A DNA stretch of 64,000 nucleotides. It comes from Oryctolagus cuniculus. Its lineage: Eukaryota; Chordata; Mammalia; Lagomorpha; Leporidae. Where the stretch lies: contig NC_091432.1 of the NCBI RefSeq assembly GCF_964237555.1, forward strand, positions 28,650,484 to 28,714,483. The letters run 5' to 3'. A program made the translations under genes and the position numbers. Position 1 is the first letter of the stretch, and every line of letters starts with the position of its first letter. A model generated the notes under the pieces. It was not told the origin of the DNA, did no database searches, and was given only the letters and a program-made list of their open reading frames with translations. Shown one piece after another: positions 22,631 to 33,800 of this stretch.

Positions 22631-22708
22631 AAAAAGAAGAAAGGTATAGGTCTTAAAAATCCTGGTCGCAAACATATTACAGAGATATAATAACCAAAAT
22701 ATTTTTAT

Positions 22709-23084
22709 CTTTTTTTTTTTATTTTTTTTTTATTTTTTATTTTTTTGACAGGCAGAGTGGATAGTGAGAGAGAGAGAGACAGAGAGAAAGGTCTTCCTTT
22801 TGCCGTTGGTTCACCCTCCAATGGCCGCCGCGGCCGGCGCGCTGCGGCCGGCGCACCGCGCTGATCCGATGGCAGGAGCCAGGAGCCAGGTGCTTTTCCT
22901 GGTCTCCCCATGGGGTGCAGGGCCCGAGCACCTGGGCCATCCTCCACTGCACTCCCTGGCCACAGCAGAGGGCTGGCCTGGAAGAGGGGCAACCGGGACA
23001 GAATCCGGCGCCCCGACCGGGACTAGAACCCGGTGTGCCGGCGCCGCTAGGCGGAGGATTAGCCTAGTGAGCCACGGCGCCGGC
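22709..23084 (-). mobile_element. Very young CSINE, antisense, near consensus
   Basis: Among the least diverged copies here. It has intact CpG-rich blocks around 22820-22860, a sense B-box at 23020-23030, and a T/A-rich tail of about 50 bases. It sits in the old L1 with a 15-bp duplication 'ccaaaatatttttat' at 22694-22708 and 23085-23099. High CpG content with little decay suggests a recent insertion that could be polymorphic. Confidence 0.96.
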
Positions 23085-23453
23085 CCAAAATATTTTTATA
23101 CAGTGATAAAGGCAGACATATAGATCAATGATCAAAAAGAAATCCCAGAAATAAATGCACACAAACATGCCTGAATAACTTTAACATGGTGCCAAGAATA
23201 TACAATAGAAAAAGAACATCTCTTCAATAAATAGTGAGGGGAAGCTGAATATCTGCATGTTAAAGAGTGAATTTAGGCCCTTATTTTCATCTGTTTAAAA
23301 ATTATCAAAATACTTCAGTAAGTAATTCTCCCAAGAATATATACAAATGACCACTACGTATGTGAAAAGATGCTCAACATCACTGACCATCAGTGGCATC
23401 CAAATCAACACCATAATGAGGTATTTCCTTATACCTGCTGGTGTGGCCATTAT

Positions 23454-23488
23454 TAAAAAAAAAAAAAAAGAGAGAGAGAGAGAGAAAA
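23454..23488 (+). repeat. A-run followed by (GA)n microsatellite in old L1
   Basis: About 15 A followed by about nine GA units, inside the C-terminal ORF2 region of the old L1. No SINE body is attached, so it may be local expansion. Confidence 0.85.
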
Positions 23489-23801
23489 CAATTGTTGGTG
23501 AAAAAAACAGAAATAGAAACCCTTGTGCACTGTTGTTGGAAATGTAAAATAGGATAGTCACTTTAAAAAATAATGTAGAGATTTTTCAACAAAATAAAAA
23601 TAGAATTGGCATGTGACCAAGCAATGCTACTACAGAGTATTCATCCAATATACTTCACAGCAAGATCTAAAAACATATTTTCACTCCCATGTTCATTGCA
23701 GCATTATTAACAGTAGCCAAGACCTAAATGTCCATTGACAGCAGGTAATTTAAAAATGTATAATATATTTGTCTATATAGTATAGTATTATTTATGATTT
23801 T

Positions 23802-24150
23802 TTAAAAATATTTATTTTTTATTTATTTGAAAGACAGAGTTACAGAGAGAGGTAGGGACAGAGAGAGGTCTTCCATCCACTGGTTCACTCCCCAGATGGC
23901 TGCAACAGCTGGAGCTGCGCCGATCTAAAGCCAGGAGCTTCTTCCGGGTTTTCCATGCGGGTGCAGGGGCCCAAGGACTTGGATCATCTTCTACTGCCAT
24001 CCCAGGCCAGAGTAGAGAGCTGGATCGGACGTGAGCAGCCAGGACTAGAACTGGCACCCATATGGGATGCCGGCGCTTCAAGCCAGGGCGTTAACCCACT
24101 GTGCACTTCAAGCCAGGGCGTTAACCCACTGTGCCAGAGCACAGGCCCCA
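23802..24150 (-). mobile_element. CSINE, antisense, with 16-bp target-site duplication and internal 30-bp duplication
   Basis: Perfect 'tattatttatgatttt' at 23786-23801 and 24151-24166 flanks the element. Near its 5' end (right) a unit of 30 bases, beginning 'cttcaagccagggcg', is tandemly repeated (24076-24105 and 24106-24132). Otherwise the layout is standard. Confidence 0.94.
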
Positions 24151-24500
24151 TATTATTTATGATTTTAAAAAGAAAGTCATGTCATATGGTACAGCACAGA
24201 TGAATCTGTAGCACATTATGATGAGTGAAATAAACAAGGTACAGACAGACAAATACTGCTTGATTTCACTTATATGTAGTATTTAAAATAGTCAGATTCT
24301 CAGAAGCAGAAAGTAGTAAGTGGTTGCCTACGGCCACAAGGAGGGGGAAATGAGTTGCTCTTTAATGAGTTCAGAGTTTCTGTCACGCAAGATGAAAAAG
24401 TTCTAGGGATCTGCTTTGGAAAACAAAATGAATACAGTTACTGCATAGTACAGTTTGAAATTTGTTAAAGAGGTTGGTTTCATGTTGTGTTTCCCATCAC

Positions 24501-25211
24501 ATTTTAAACAAACAAATTCCACTTGAGTCTTAACGAACGCCACACAGTAATCTCCATCTAAATCAGCCAACATATCCAGAAACAATTACAATTATATTTG
24601 TGCCCCTTTACGTTGATATTTGCAGCTGGTCTTCATTGCTCTGGATTCCTAGTTCAACCGAAAGAATTCTGGCTCAGGTGTACTGTTAAAAAACCCTGTT
24701 GAATCACGCATAGTGGCATATAACTCCTATCCTTGCCATGCTCACCCTGAAAGGAAGATTTAGCCACCACTCTCATGCCTTAGTAGCCACTTTAGTCTTT
24801 TTCTATTTACTGAATCACTAATGAGGGCCAAGACATATACTTGTCAAAGCAGTTATAAGCAGATACAGAGTCTTTCTAGAAGCAATCTACTTGACATCAA
24901 TTACTAGACTCAAGAAATTATTTCAGGTTTAGAAGGTAGTAAAGAGAGAGAACCCAAAGATATGAGCAGTATTCACATTAGGAACATTTGATTTCAACCA
25001 TCTAAGTCATCTGGAACACAGTTTTAGTGTAGACATCATACAATTCAATGTGAAGCTGAACAAAGAGGCTTTAGGAAAAACAGGATATAGTGTAGCTCTA
25101 GTATGCAGAAAGAATTTCAGGACCTCTTCTTTATTATACCAAAAATGTGACAGCTTGACGCTTCTGGGTTTAGTTACTTAACCTCATATTCGTGATGACT
25201 TTATTCATTTT
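24501..25211. other. Non-repeat DNA, no gene recognised
   Basis: Mixed composition and no long frame. I see nothing attributable to a known family. Confidence 0.45.
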
Positions 25212-25556
25212 TAAGACTCATTTTTTTTTTTTTTGTATGAAAGAGTTACAGAAGGAGAGGGAGGGAGGGAGGAAGAGAGAGAGAGAGTGAGAAAGGGAGA
25301 GAGAGATAACTTCCATCTGCTGGTTTACTCCCCAAATGAGCACAATATCCAAACCTAAACCAGGGTGAAGCCAAGGGCCTGGGACTCCACCTGGGTCTTG
25401 TACGTGGGTGACAGGGGCCCAAGCACTTGGGCTATTTCCCACAGCTTTCACAAGCTTATTAGCAGCCAAGATGCAAAGTGGCTCTCAATTTTGAAGCCAG
25501 CATAGCAGGTGGTGTTGCAGGCACAGGCTTAACCTGTCATACCATACTGTTGGCAA
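25212..25556 (-). mobile_element. Old CSINE, antisense, with expanded GA tract
   Basis: T15 tail on the left, a GA/GGGA-rich region at 25253-25310, then 'gtttactccccaaatgag', 'cacctgggtcttgtacgtggg' and a decayed 5' end near 'catactgttggc'. Confidence 0.82.
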
Positions 25557-25599
25557 GTATCTAAAGTCTCTACCTAACTGCAACCTTTATGAAACTCAA

Positions 25600-26050
25600 G
25601 CCCAAATATATAAATGCCATTCATCATTCCACACCATGCTCTCTTTGCATTCTTCTTTATGAGCACTGAGATCTGCCCAAACTGAACTGCATGCTTTTCT
25701 GTCTCTATCCTATTTATAGCACTTGTATCAGTGGTTCTATATCTTTTCTATTACTCTTGTCCACATTATCTATCCTTCGATGCTTAGCTCCAGCGTTGTC
25801 TTATCTCAGAATCCGTGCACATTTACTCGACCAATTTACCCTGGTCAGAGGTAATAGCTCCTTTTTAATTCCGATAATACTCTGTGATTCTCTTGTCATT
25901 TATTGTAGGACATATCATATTGAAGTCATGTGCATATATTATATCAGATAATAATCTAAGAGGCTTCACTGCAGTAAATAGTATGTTCATGCTCAGTATT
26001 TCCTATAGCATCATCCCCAAACTTGTCAGGAAAATAAATGTTAAATAAAC
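25600..26050 (+). repeat. L2 LINE 3' region, sense, ancient
   Basis: Decayed but ordered: 'gaggtaatagctcctttttaattcc', 'ataatactctgtgattctc' and a final 'aataaatgttaaataaac' resemble the L2 3' UTR that ends in '...cactcaataaatatttg'. No frame survives. Confidence 0.55.
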
Positions 26051-27159
26051 ATTTTCAGGTACATAAATAAATATTTGTCCTTACAGTGAAGGGGGAAAAG
26101 AACTCTCATTGCTTTTTGTTATGTGAATATAAATTTAGTTTGGGCATAATCAGCATTTAAATAACTCAATTTTCTCTACTTTACTGTCTTGATAAGAGTA
26201 TAACCATCTAGCATAACCATCCTTTTTGGAATGCATCTCCTCATTTCAGAAAGACATTGCAAAGGTAGATTTATCATAAAAGGTTTACTACATCAGTGTT
26301 CATCCTTTTCAAATCTTTATCGCTAAGCAATTTCTTTTTTTGACATGACTACAGAAGAAGCCATCATATATCTCCCAGACAACTAGTCATTTACATAGCT
26401 GAGATTATTAAAATAAACCTAGGGTTTATCCTGTGTATATAGAAAAGTGTGTTTAAATTACCCTGCAGATCGATATATTCTCATGGATAGTAGATAGGTC
26501 TTTATTCCTGAAATGATGTTACCTACTGCTTGCTCTGGCTTAAAATTCCTAAGATTAAGGACCCATTTATTTGAAAATGGAAAACGAGACTAAAGCTGAT
26601 TCACCTACTCATCTCTGGTGAATAAAAATGAACACAGAATTTATTCTATTATGAATAATCATTTAAAATTGCCATTTGATCAATATTAAGGTATATATAA
26701 CAGGTGGACCTCTGTTCCTATAGTAATCTTTCCTCCCTGCTCACCCTTGCTTGAAATCTCTCTGTCTTAGGATAGAGATGGAGACATTAATGTTGCACTC
26801 AGAAATTAAGTTGATAATACTTCATTCACGAAAGTGATTTGTTTTAGACACCTTCTTGTGGCAGATTTTGAAAGATGGGAGGGGTTTGGGTAAGTTAGAA
26901 GAAAAATGGATCTCATAAGCAGGGTTAAGGGGAATACCTCTAGCAGACCATCAGTCTTTCATTAAGAACCCTGGAGGCCAACAACAAAAACAGCTTCCTC
27001 ATAATCAGTGTTTTGAGATTAATCTGGGGATTTGAATATTCAGGTAACTGCTCCTCAGATGTAAAGGTTAGGTCTGGAAGCATAAAGTAAAAATTAAACA
27101 CCCAAACCTGAATTAATGATTTTCCCTTAAATGTGTTCTTTAATTATTTTTTCCTCCTG
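26051..27159. other. AT-rich non-repeat DNA
   Basis: No repeat family, RNA gene or exon-like frame recognised across about 1.1 kb. Composition is even, without microsatellites. Confidence 0.45.
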
Positions 27160-27417
27160 AAACAGTACAATCATCAATCCAGTTGTGTAAGCTATAAATG
27201 TAAGTTCTATCCTTAACACTGTATTCTTCCTTGACTCCTGCATTTAACTGACCACAAATGCTGTCTATTATACTGTAAATGCCTCTTGAAAACATGTTTC
27301 CCTCTTTCTTCTACCATCACCACCATCAATAAGCTACCTTTATGCATCAATAACTTTTCTTCCTAAATTGCAACCATTCTGTAATCCTTCTGATCTAGTC
27401 CATGTTCATATTGCATT
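27160..27417 (+). repeat. L2 LINE fragment, sense
   Basis: 'ttccttgactcctgcatttaactgacc', 'ctaccatcaccaccatcaataagc' and 'cattctgtaatccttctgatc' follow the order of the L2 3' coding and UTR part. It abuts an antisense L2 on the right. Confidence 0.55.
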
Positions 27418-28795
27418 TATGCATTCATTCATTCATTTATTCATTCAAGTGTTGTGGAGTATCTATTCAGAGCCAGGAATCATTCTAGACAGTGGAAAAA
27501 AAATCAGTGAATAAAACAGAACACCTGCACTTTTAGAATAATGCCCTAGAAGCAGTAGTTAAGCAATGAACAAAGAGCTATACAGTTATTTAAGCAAAGA
27601 TCAAGAATGGTAAGTATTGTCAAGAAAATAAATCAGAGGAAAGAAAAAAGAACATATGAAGGAAACCTTTGCTGATGGAAAATTTGAACAGAGACCTAAT
27701 GAAACGATTGAATAAGACATTTAGAGACCAAGGCAAAGAACATTTCAGGAAGTAAAAGCAAGTGTGAAAGTACTGAATTTGCTTATGTTGAGGAACAGGG
27801 ACAAAGTAATTTGGCTGGACTAACATGAGTGATGGAGAAAGTGGTAAGAAATGAAACTGGAGAGATAATGGTGGCTGTAGGGCAGAAAACAGGATTTTTA
27901 TAGGCCACATTTAGGTCTTTGAAATTTATTTTGAATGAGACAGGAATTCATGAAAGGAATCTGAGCAGAAAACTTACTGAATTTTTTAAATTTGAGGAAG
28001 GCCACTCTGTCCGCTGTGTGGAGTAGTCGGACTCTGTGAGACAATAAGTATGAATGAATGAAGTTATGAGTCTATCTAAATAGTTCACACAAAAAACAGT
28101 TGTGGGAACACCACTGCGGTGTGGCTGGTTAATCTGCCACGTGATGCCAGCATTCCATGTGAGCACTGGTTCAAGTCCCAGCTGTTCCACTTCCAATTCG
28201 ACTCCCGTTTACTGTGCCTGGGAAAGCAGCAGAGGATGGTCCAAGTGCTTGTGTCTCTGCCACCATGTGGGAGATGCAGATAGAGTTCTTGTCTCCTGGT
28301 TTCGGCATGGCCCAACCCTGGCTATTTCAGCCATTTGGGGAGTAAACCAGTGGATGGAAGATATCTGTAACTGCTTTTCAAGTAAATAACTGAATCTTAA
28401 AAACAAAAAGAAAGATACTGGCAACTTGGACTGCAGTGGTCATGGTGGAAAGATCAAGGAGTACCAACTCTGGATTTATCTGGGAAGGTGCAGGAGTCAG
28501 GTTGTGCTGATATAGAGTAGATGGCCTCAGCAACTAGGAAGAGATGCTACCAGACGCTGGGATGATAAAAACGGGAAGAGAGTCAGGGCTGTGGTTGGTT
28601 TTTAAAGCAGCATTGGGGAAGAAGGCAAAAATTAATAGATATGTTTTGGTATATGCTCTTTTAAATATTAGTCAGCCATGAAGCTCATTCAAGTGGTTGA
28701 TGGGATGTGAAGTCAGGAATTTCAGGGAGTGTTGGAATGGAAGATACAGACATTGAGAGTCTACAAACAGTATTCATCAGGACATTTATTTTCTT
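27418..28795 (-). repeat. L2 LINE 3' region, antisense, split by a CSINE
   Basis: Begins with the (ATTC)n end typical of L2 in reverse ('gcattcattcattcatttattc'). It continues with the antisense of 'ctaggcact', 'gcacttgctt' and the further 5' segments up to about 28080, then from 28416 to 28795 beyond the CSINE. Reading order is preserved across the interruption. Confidence 0.65.
28100..28415 (+). mobile_element. CSINE, sense, diverged
   Basis: 'gtggctggttaatctgcc', 'gttcaagtcccagctgttcc', 'gcctgggaaagcagcagaggatgg', 'ggtttcggcatggcccaaccctggc' and 'gagtaaaccagtggatgg' are the central blocks of an older C repeat, ending in an A-rich tail. Inserted in L2. Confidence 0.85.
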
Positions 28796-28826
28796 CATAG
28801 CAGTTGCCACCCTTACATTTGTTTCT

Positions 28827-29176
28827 TTTTTTTTTTAAGATTTATTTATTTATTTATTTGAAAGTCAGAGTCACACAGAGAGAGAAGGAGAGGCAGAGAG
28901 AGAGAGAGAGGTCTTCCATCCACTGGTTTACTCCCCAGCTGGCCGCAACAGCCAGAGCTGTGCCAATCCAAAGCCAGGAGTCAGGAGTCAGGAGCCTCCT
29001 CTGGGTCTCCCACGTGGGCACAGGGGCCCAAGGACTTGGGCCATCTTCCACTGCTTTCCCAGGCCACAGCAGGGAGCTGGATGGGAAGTGGAACAGCTGG
29101 GTCTCGAACTGGTGCCCAGATGGGGTGCAGGCATTGCAGGCAGCGGCTTCACTCACTATGCCACAGCGCCAGCCCC
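28827..29176 (-). mobile_element. CSINE, antisense, with 12-bp target-site duplication
   Basis: Complete, fairly young copy with an (ATTT)n tail on the left and a GA repeat at 28876-28910. 'acatttgtttct' is found at 28815-28826 and 29177-29188. Confidence 0.94.
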
Positions 29177-29404
29177 ACATTTGTTTCTATAACTGCATAA
29201 CCTTCATTCATTGCCCACCACCCACATTCCCTACCACTAGAATGTTAGCTTCCCAAGTGTAGCAATTATTTTCCTGCTGACTAGAATAAGTTTGGACCTA
29301 AGTATGTACCCATTAAATTCTCAGCCTGATTCTGTGGGCAATTAAAACAGGAGCTTTGGTATTAGCACAGATATTGCTTACAACAATACAGGGTAACATG
29401 GAGG

Positions 29405-29733
29405 GGTATTATGACACAGCAGGTTAAGACGGGATGCCCATGTCTATTGGAGTGGCTGGGATCATGTGCCACCTCCTCTTCTAATCCAGCTTCCTGCTAA
29501 TACAGTCTGGAAGGCAGCAGAAGATGATGACTCAAGTAGTTGTGTTCTTGCCACCACTTGGGAGATCGGAAGCAATTGCTGGATCTAAGCACAGTTCCTA
29601 GCTCCTGGCTTAGGTCTGGCCCAAACCTGGCTGTTTCAAGCATTTGGGCAGGGAATCAGTGAACCAGTGCATGGTCTCTGTCTCTCCCCTACTCCCTTCA
29701 GATAAATTAGCCAGATGTTTTAAAAAATAGAGC
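29405..29733 (+). mobile_element. Old CSINE, sense
   Basis: 'gacacagcaggttaag', 'cttctaatccagcttcctgc', 'caccacttgggagatc' and 'ggcccaaacctggctg' identify it. The CT tract is short and the tail eroded. It lies tail-to-tail with the next CSINE. Confidence 0.78.
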
Positions 29734-29748
29734 TAAAAATGTTTTTTT

Positions 29749-30075
29749 AAAGATTTTATTTATTTATTTGAGAGATAGAGTTAGAGACAATGAGAGGGAG
29801 AGACAGATAAAAAGATCTTCCATCCACTGGTTCACTCCCCAAATGGCCACAAAAGCTGGAGCTGAGCCGATCCAAAGCGAGGAGCTAAGAGCCTCCTCCG
29901 GGTCTTCCACCCAAGTGCTGGGGCCAAGAGATTGGGACATATTCCATTGCTTTACCAGGCCATAGCAGAGAGCTGAATTGGAAGAGGAGCAGCCAGGACT
30001 AGAACCGGCACCCATATAAGATGCCAAGCACCGCAGGCAGAGGATTAACCTACTGCACCACTGTGCTGGCCCCCG
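29749..30075 (-). mobile_element. CSINE, antisense
   Basis: Complete copy ending at 'ccactgtgctggcccccg'. 'taaaaatg' plus a T-rich stretch at 29734 and at 30076 is a probable, slightly eroded duplication. With the preceding copy it makes an inverted SINE pair only about 15 bases apart. Confidence 0.9.
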
Positions 30076-30289
30076 TAAAAATGCTTTTTAAAAAACAGTA
30101 TATGATAGCTGACTCCAGATGTGTAACAATGAAAGTTTCAATAAGTTCAGTGAGAGGACAGGCATTCTATCCCAGTGTCTGAGACATATTAGGTGCCAAA
30201 TATTTAAAAAAATGAAAGGAAGCAGCAAGAAAAGACCAACTCTTTCCTCTCCACTGCTTCTAATACCCAAATAAGGGTCATCAAGCCAT

Positions 30290-30500
30290 AAGATGTTATT
30301 ATTTCTTTCACATCTGTCCTCCCTCCATTACCATTGCTAATACTATGTTCTTACTATCCATTTCATTACAATATCCTTAATGTTTCCTGCTGCAAATAAC
30401 TCCTTGTATATTGTACCTACAGCAAAACTAACATCCTAGCCCCTGCTCAAAGTTGTCCATGGATTATTAAAAATTAATTATTTTCTCTCCTATAATCACT
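30290..30500 (+). repeat. L2 LINE fragment, sense
   Basis: 'ctccctccattaccattgctaatac' through 'cctagcccctgctcaaagttg' follows the L2 segment where related copies read '...cccctgcttaaaac'. Short and decayed. Confidence 0.5.
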
Positions 30501-31334
30501 CCATATTGCATATCTTAATTTACAAGCAAATAGCCAGTATTCTGATGTCAGGATCATCCAGGAGCTACATTCACTAGAGCAGATGATCTTAAGTCTAAGG
30601 CGTTAGTCTAAAAATTATCTGCAGAACTCAGCAGGCTTCATCTGACATTCATAAACATTTACATTTTCAGTTCCTGCTCGGAATACAGTGGTCTTTCTCA
30701 TGCAAAGAGAATGAAGGGCTGCTCAATATTTCCCTGTGGTGGATTCGTCCAACCCAATCCAAGACAAAATTGTCCTCATGAAGACTCACATTCCTTCTTA
30801 ATCGCTTGATTCCACAGAGAGCTTGCTGATTTTTCTCTCCCAAATAAATAGCTCTCTTTATTTGGCCTCTGTGGTTTGTATGGCAGACTTGAATGCAAAA
30901 GACAAAATGAGCTGGAAGTCAGACTGGGAACATGCAGATCACTTCCACAGCATTCCCTGATGCAGAGAAATGATTTCATTGCTTTGTTAGTTATGCTACA
31001 GAGTGCATTTCTAATGCCTCTTCTCGTCATTCATGAGTGTTTAAACATTTTAATGAATATGTTATTTACTGTAATAAAGTCAGAGTCTGCTATTAAATTA
31101 ATAGAGCAGTGTAACCAAGAATCCCATAACAGCAATTTATCCCTGCTCAGTATTCTGAGTTCCAAACACAGAATTCCCAGCCATTTGAATTCTCTGCAGT
31201 CTGTAGATGTTGCATATAAATACCCTTTAGATGCAAATGATGATAGAATTCAAGTTAATGTGTATAAATCTGTGTGCATGTTTGTGTATATTATGCTGCA
31301 GTGGTGTGATTAAAATCTATAAGTCCTACAGACA
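30501..31334. other. Non-repeat DNA with a 145-codon open frame of unknown meaning
   Basis: I recognise no repeat here. A plus-strand frame from 30876 to 31313 runs 145 codons and overlaps no known transposon. Its product would have a hydrophobic middle ('FIALLVMLQSAFLMPLLV' about residues 34-51) but no motif I recognise, and I see no splice or promoter context. Chance, or a non-coding conserved region, is as likely as a gene. Confidence 0.35.
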
Positions 31335-31520
31335 AAAACACTAGTTTCAAATTTTGGTTCTACTAGCTGGGGATCCTCAGGCAAATTACATTCTCTCTGA
31401 GTCACAATTTTCCAATCTGTAAAACAGGGATATTAACAGTGTCTCCCCTTTTGGGTTGTTCAAATAAAAGAAATGTGGTATCATGCACAAAGCATAATGC
31501 TGACATGTCTCACACAGGTT
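31335..31520 (+). repeat. MIR SINE, sense
   Basis: 'tttggttctactagctgggg', 'caggcaaattacattctctctgag' and 'ccaatctgtaaaacagggatatt' match the MIR core and 3' order (tRNA-derived ancient mammalian SINE). Confidence 0.75.
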
Positions 31521-31907
31521 AAAGTCCATAATGTTAGCTATGAATAGTATCAAATGTAGGAGCAAATCAGTGTCATAATTAGCCCTTAAGAAGCTTTTTG
31601 CAAATCAGAAAAGGAACCTTTTCATATAAGGGAATCAACTCCATATTAAAGTGTAGAACTTCATAGTGGAACATGAACTGTCCTTTATCTCACAAGGCAC
31701 CCTCTTAACTGAGCTCATGTGTGCACAGAGTACAACTTGTGCAACTAAATGCACTGACACTGGAGATTCTCATGTCTGCTTTCTCTCTACCACAATTAAA
31801 CATACTCCTTTTTTTATCCTTCTTTTAATACTTTCAAAATGTTGGAGAGAGTTGACATTACATGATCAATTGAAAATGATCTTAAGGAGGGAAGGATTTG
31901 GGGGCAA
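31521..31907. other. Non-repeat DNA, no gene recognised
   Basis: Nothing recognised; only one short frame of about 84 codons at 31666-31920 that runs into the following CSINE. Confidence 0.45.
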
Positions 31908-32250
31908 GCATTTGGCATAGCAGTGGAATTGCTACTTGGGACACCTGCATCCCATATCAGCATGCAGGTTCAAGTCCTGGTTCCTCCACTTCTAATCCAG
32001 ATTTCTGCTGATATGTTGTGGGAGACAGTTTCTTGCTGACAGGTGCCAGGAGGCAGAAGATGATGGCTCAAGTACTTGGGTTCTTATTAGTCACATGGGA
32101 CACCCAGACAGAGTTCTGGGCTTCTGCCTTAGGCCTGGCCTAGCCCCTGTCTCTTGCAGGCTTCTTGGAGGGTGAACCAGTAGATGGAAGATTTCTCCCC
32201 CCACCCTGAATTTCAAGTAAGAAGACAAAAAAAAAAAAAAAAAAGAGAGA
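31908..32250 (+). mobile_element. CSINE, sense, diverged
   Basis: 'ggcatagcagtggaattgc', 'gttcaagtcctggttcctcc', 'gcttctgccttaggcctggc' and an A18 tail at 32227-32244. The flanks 'gagggaaggattt' and 'gagagaaaggattt' are a likely eroded duplication. Confidence 0.87.
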
Positions 32251-32436
32251 AAGGATTTCTATTTCAAGGGTAGGTATCTCAAAATAAGGATTTTGTCTTT
32301 TTATTTCTGATTTTCAAACAGCTATCTAGTCATGGACTTATTCTATTATGGAAATTCAACATGTCACTCCTAATAAATGAATAAATGTATTACTAACAAG
32401 TGGAACATAAACTTTAGTGTCAAAATCCAAGCGAGG

Positions 32437-32694
32437 AGAGGCAGTCATTTGGCCTAGCAGTTAGAGTGCTGCTAAGGACACCCACATCCCACGCTGGAAT
32501 GACTGAGATGGAGTCCTGGATCTTCTCCAGAGCTTTTCTTCTTGCTATTGTGGACCCCAGAAGGAAACAGGTGGTGTTTAAAGTGGTTTTGTCCCTACCA
32601 GTCACATAGAACACCTGGATTGGATTCCGATTCCTGGGTTCAGTCTGGCTCAGTCCTGGCCATTACAGGCATTTGGAGAGTGAGCAGTAGATGG

Positions 32695-32733
<39 letters not shown>

Positions 32734-32783
32734 ATTGCCTTTGGAATAAATGAAATGCATAAACATTTTAAAAGTTACTTTGA
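32437..32783 (+). mobile_element. CSINE, sense, with (CT)n and near-perfect target-site duplication
   Basis: Diverged body, then a pure CT repeat at 32698-32730, then an A-rich end. 'aaaatccaagcgagg' at 32422-32436 and 'aaaatccaagctagg' at 32784-32798 match at 14 of 15 positions. Confidence 0.88.
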
Positions 32784-33075
32784 AAAATCCAAGCTAGGCT
32801 TGATTTGATAGGTCCTACCATCTAGAATTTCACTTTAAACATTGGTAACACTACAGTAACACACACATTGCAAATAAATCCAAATAAATCCATAGACTCA
32901 GGCTGTTATTATAAAAATTGTCATCTGACAAGCATGTGCAATTAGGAAGAAGTACCAAATGATAAGAAAATTAAGTTTTTAACCAGGATTGACCTCAACA
33001 TAGGAATTGATCCTAGCTCTGGGAATGAGTTATAGTTTAAATGTTCTTCAAGCTCACATCCAAGAGAAGCTAGAA

Positions 33076-33108
33076 TGTGTGCGTGCGTGCGTGCGTGCGT
33101 GTGTGTTC
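33076..33108 (+). repeat. (GTGC)n/(GT)n microsatellite
   Basis: Five GTGC units flanked by GT units. Alternating purine-pyrimidine, so capable of Z-DNA in principle. Confidence 0.95.
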
Positions 33109-33209
33109 TCCCACTGATGTTTGCCAAAGGACTTAAAACAGTTCCAGGCACATACTAAAACACTGAAATATTTTTGAAGAACGAATTAACTTCACTCCTT
33201 TGATTAAAA

Positions 33210-33469
33210 TATTATATTAGTTTCCATTACAAATTAAAATCTGTACTCCTGACCAAGGTCTACTTAGTTGCATACACTGACTCTCCCTCTTTCTCCACTT
33301 AATTTTGTATCCTTTCTTCTCTTGCCAACATCACTGCAAATCTAATGGCTCCTTTGAAGTGATGAATGTGATAAGTTCCTACCTGTGTTAGGAAAGATCT
33401 GGTCTCAAATTCTGTGGCTTTTGTGTAGAATATATTCCTCCCTACCTTTTTTCCTTATCAGTCCTGTTT

Positions 33470-33517
<48 letters not shown>

Positions 33518-33800
33518 CAAGTTCTTACTCTGTTATCTGTTGAAAGTTTTTGTACTAGAGGTATTTTCCCTGGTCACCCTAAGTAAACCTCCCCCTAGCC
33601 ACACACATGTACATCATCATTTTTTCTTTATTCTTGTACTAAACATAATTGCATATTTGTTTACTTGTTTTTCCCCTGTTCCTCCATTGGATTCCATGTC
33701 CCATAAGGCTAAGGGATAATAATTTCATATTTCATTTGTGCTTTTCTATGTCTAGCACATAAGAGATGCTCAATAAATGGTTGATGAGTAACTGAGTAGT
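33210..33800 (+). repeat. L2 LINE 3' end, sense
   Basis: Ordered L2 3' UTR phrases: 'tctccctctttctccacttaattttg', 'attggattccatgtcccataaggctaaggg' and, near the end, 'gtctagcacataagagatgctcaataaatgg'. A 41-base poly(T) interrupts it. Confidence 0.72.
33475..33515 (+). repeat. Orphan poly(T) of 41 bases
   Basis: Uninterrupted T41 inside L2, with no SINE or L1 body attached on either side and no visible duplication. Confidence 0.97.

Larger units (their letters stand above)
17986..24500 (+). mobile_element. Old sense L1 (ORF2 RT to 3' end) broken into segments by nested insertions
   Basis: Recognisable pieces in the right order: RT start (17986-18177), RT palm and thumb (18945-19438), post-RT region (about 20159-20275 and 22644-22708), C-terminal ORF2 (23100-23801) and the 3' end (24167 to about 24500). 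The gaps are filled by an unclassified repeat, a Tigger-like element, another ancient repeat with a CSINE, a young L1 and two further CSINEs. No long frame remains. The host must predate the Tigger-like element, which makes it among the oldest L1s here. Confidence 0.65.

Noticed and set aside
22709..23084. CpG island promoter
   Set aside because: The CpG density comes from one young SINE of under 400 bases with a target-site duplication.
28840..28920. Regularly spaced short repeats, considered as CRISPR-like
   Set aside because: They are ATTT and GA simple repeats of a CSINE tail in a mammalian genome.
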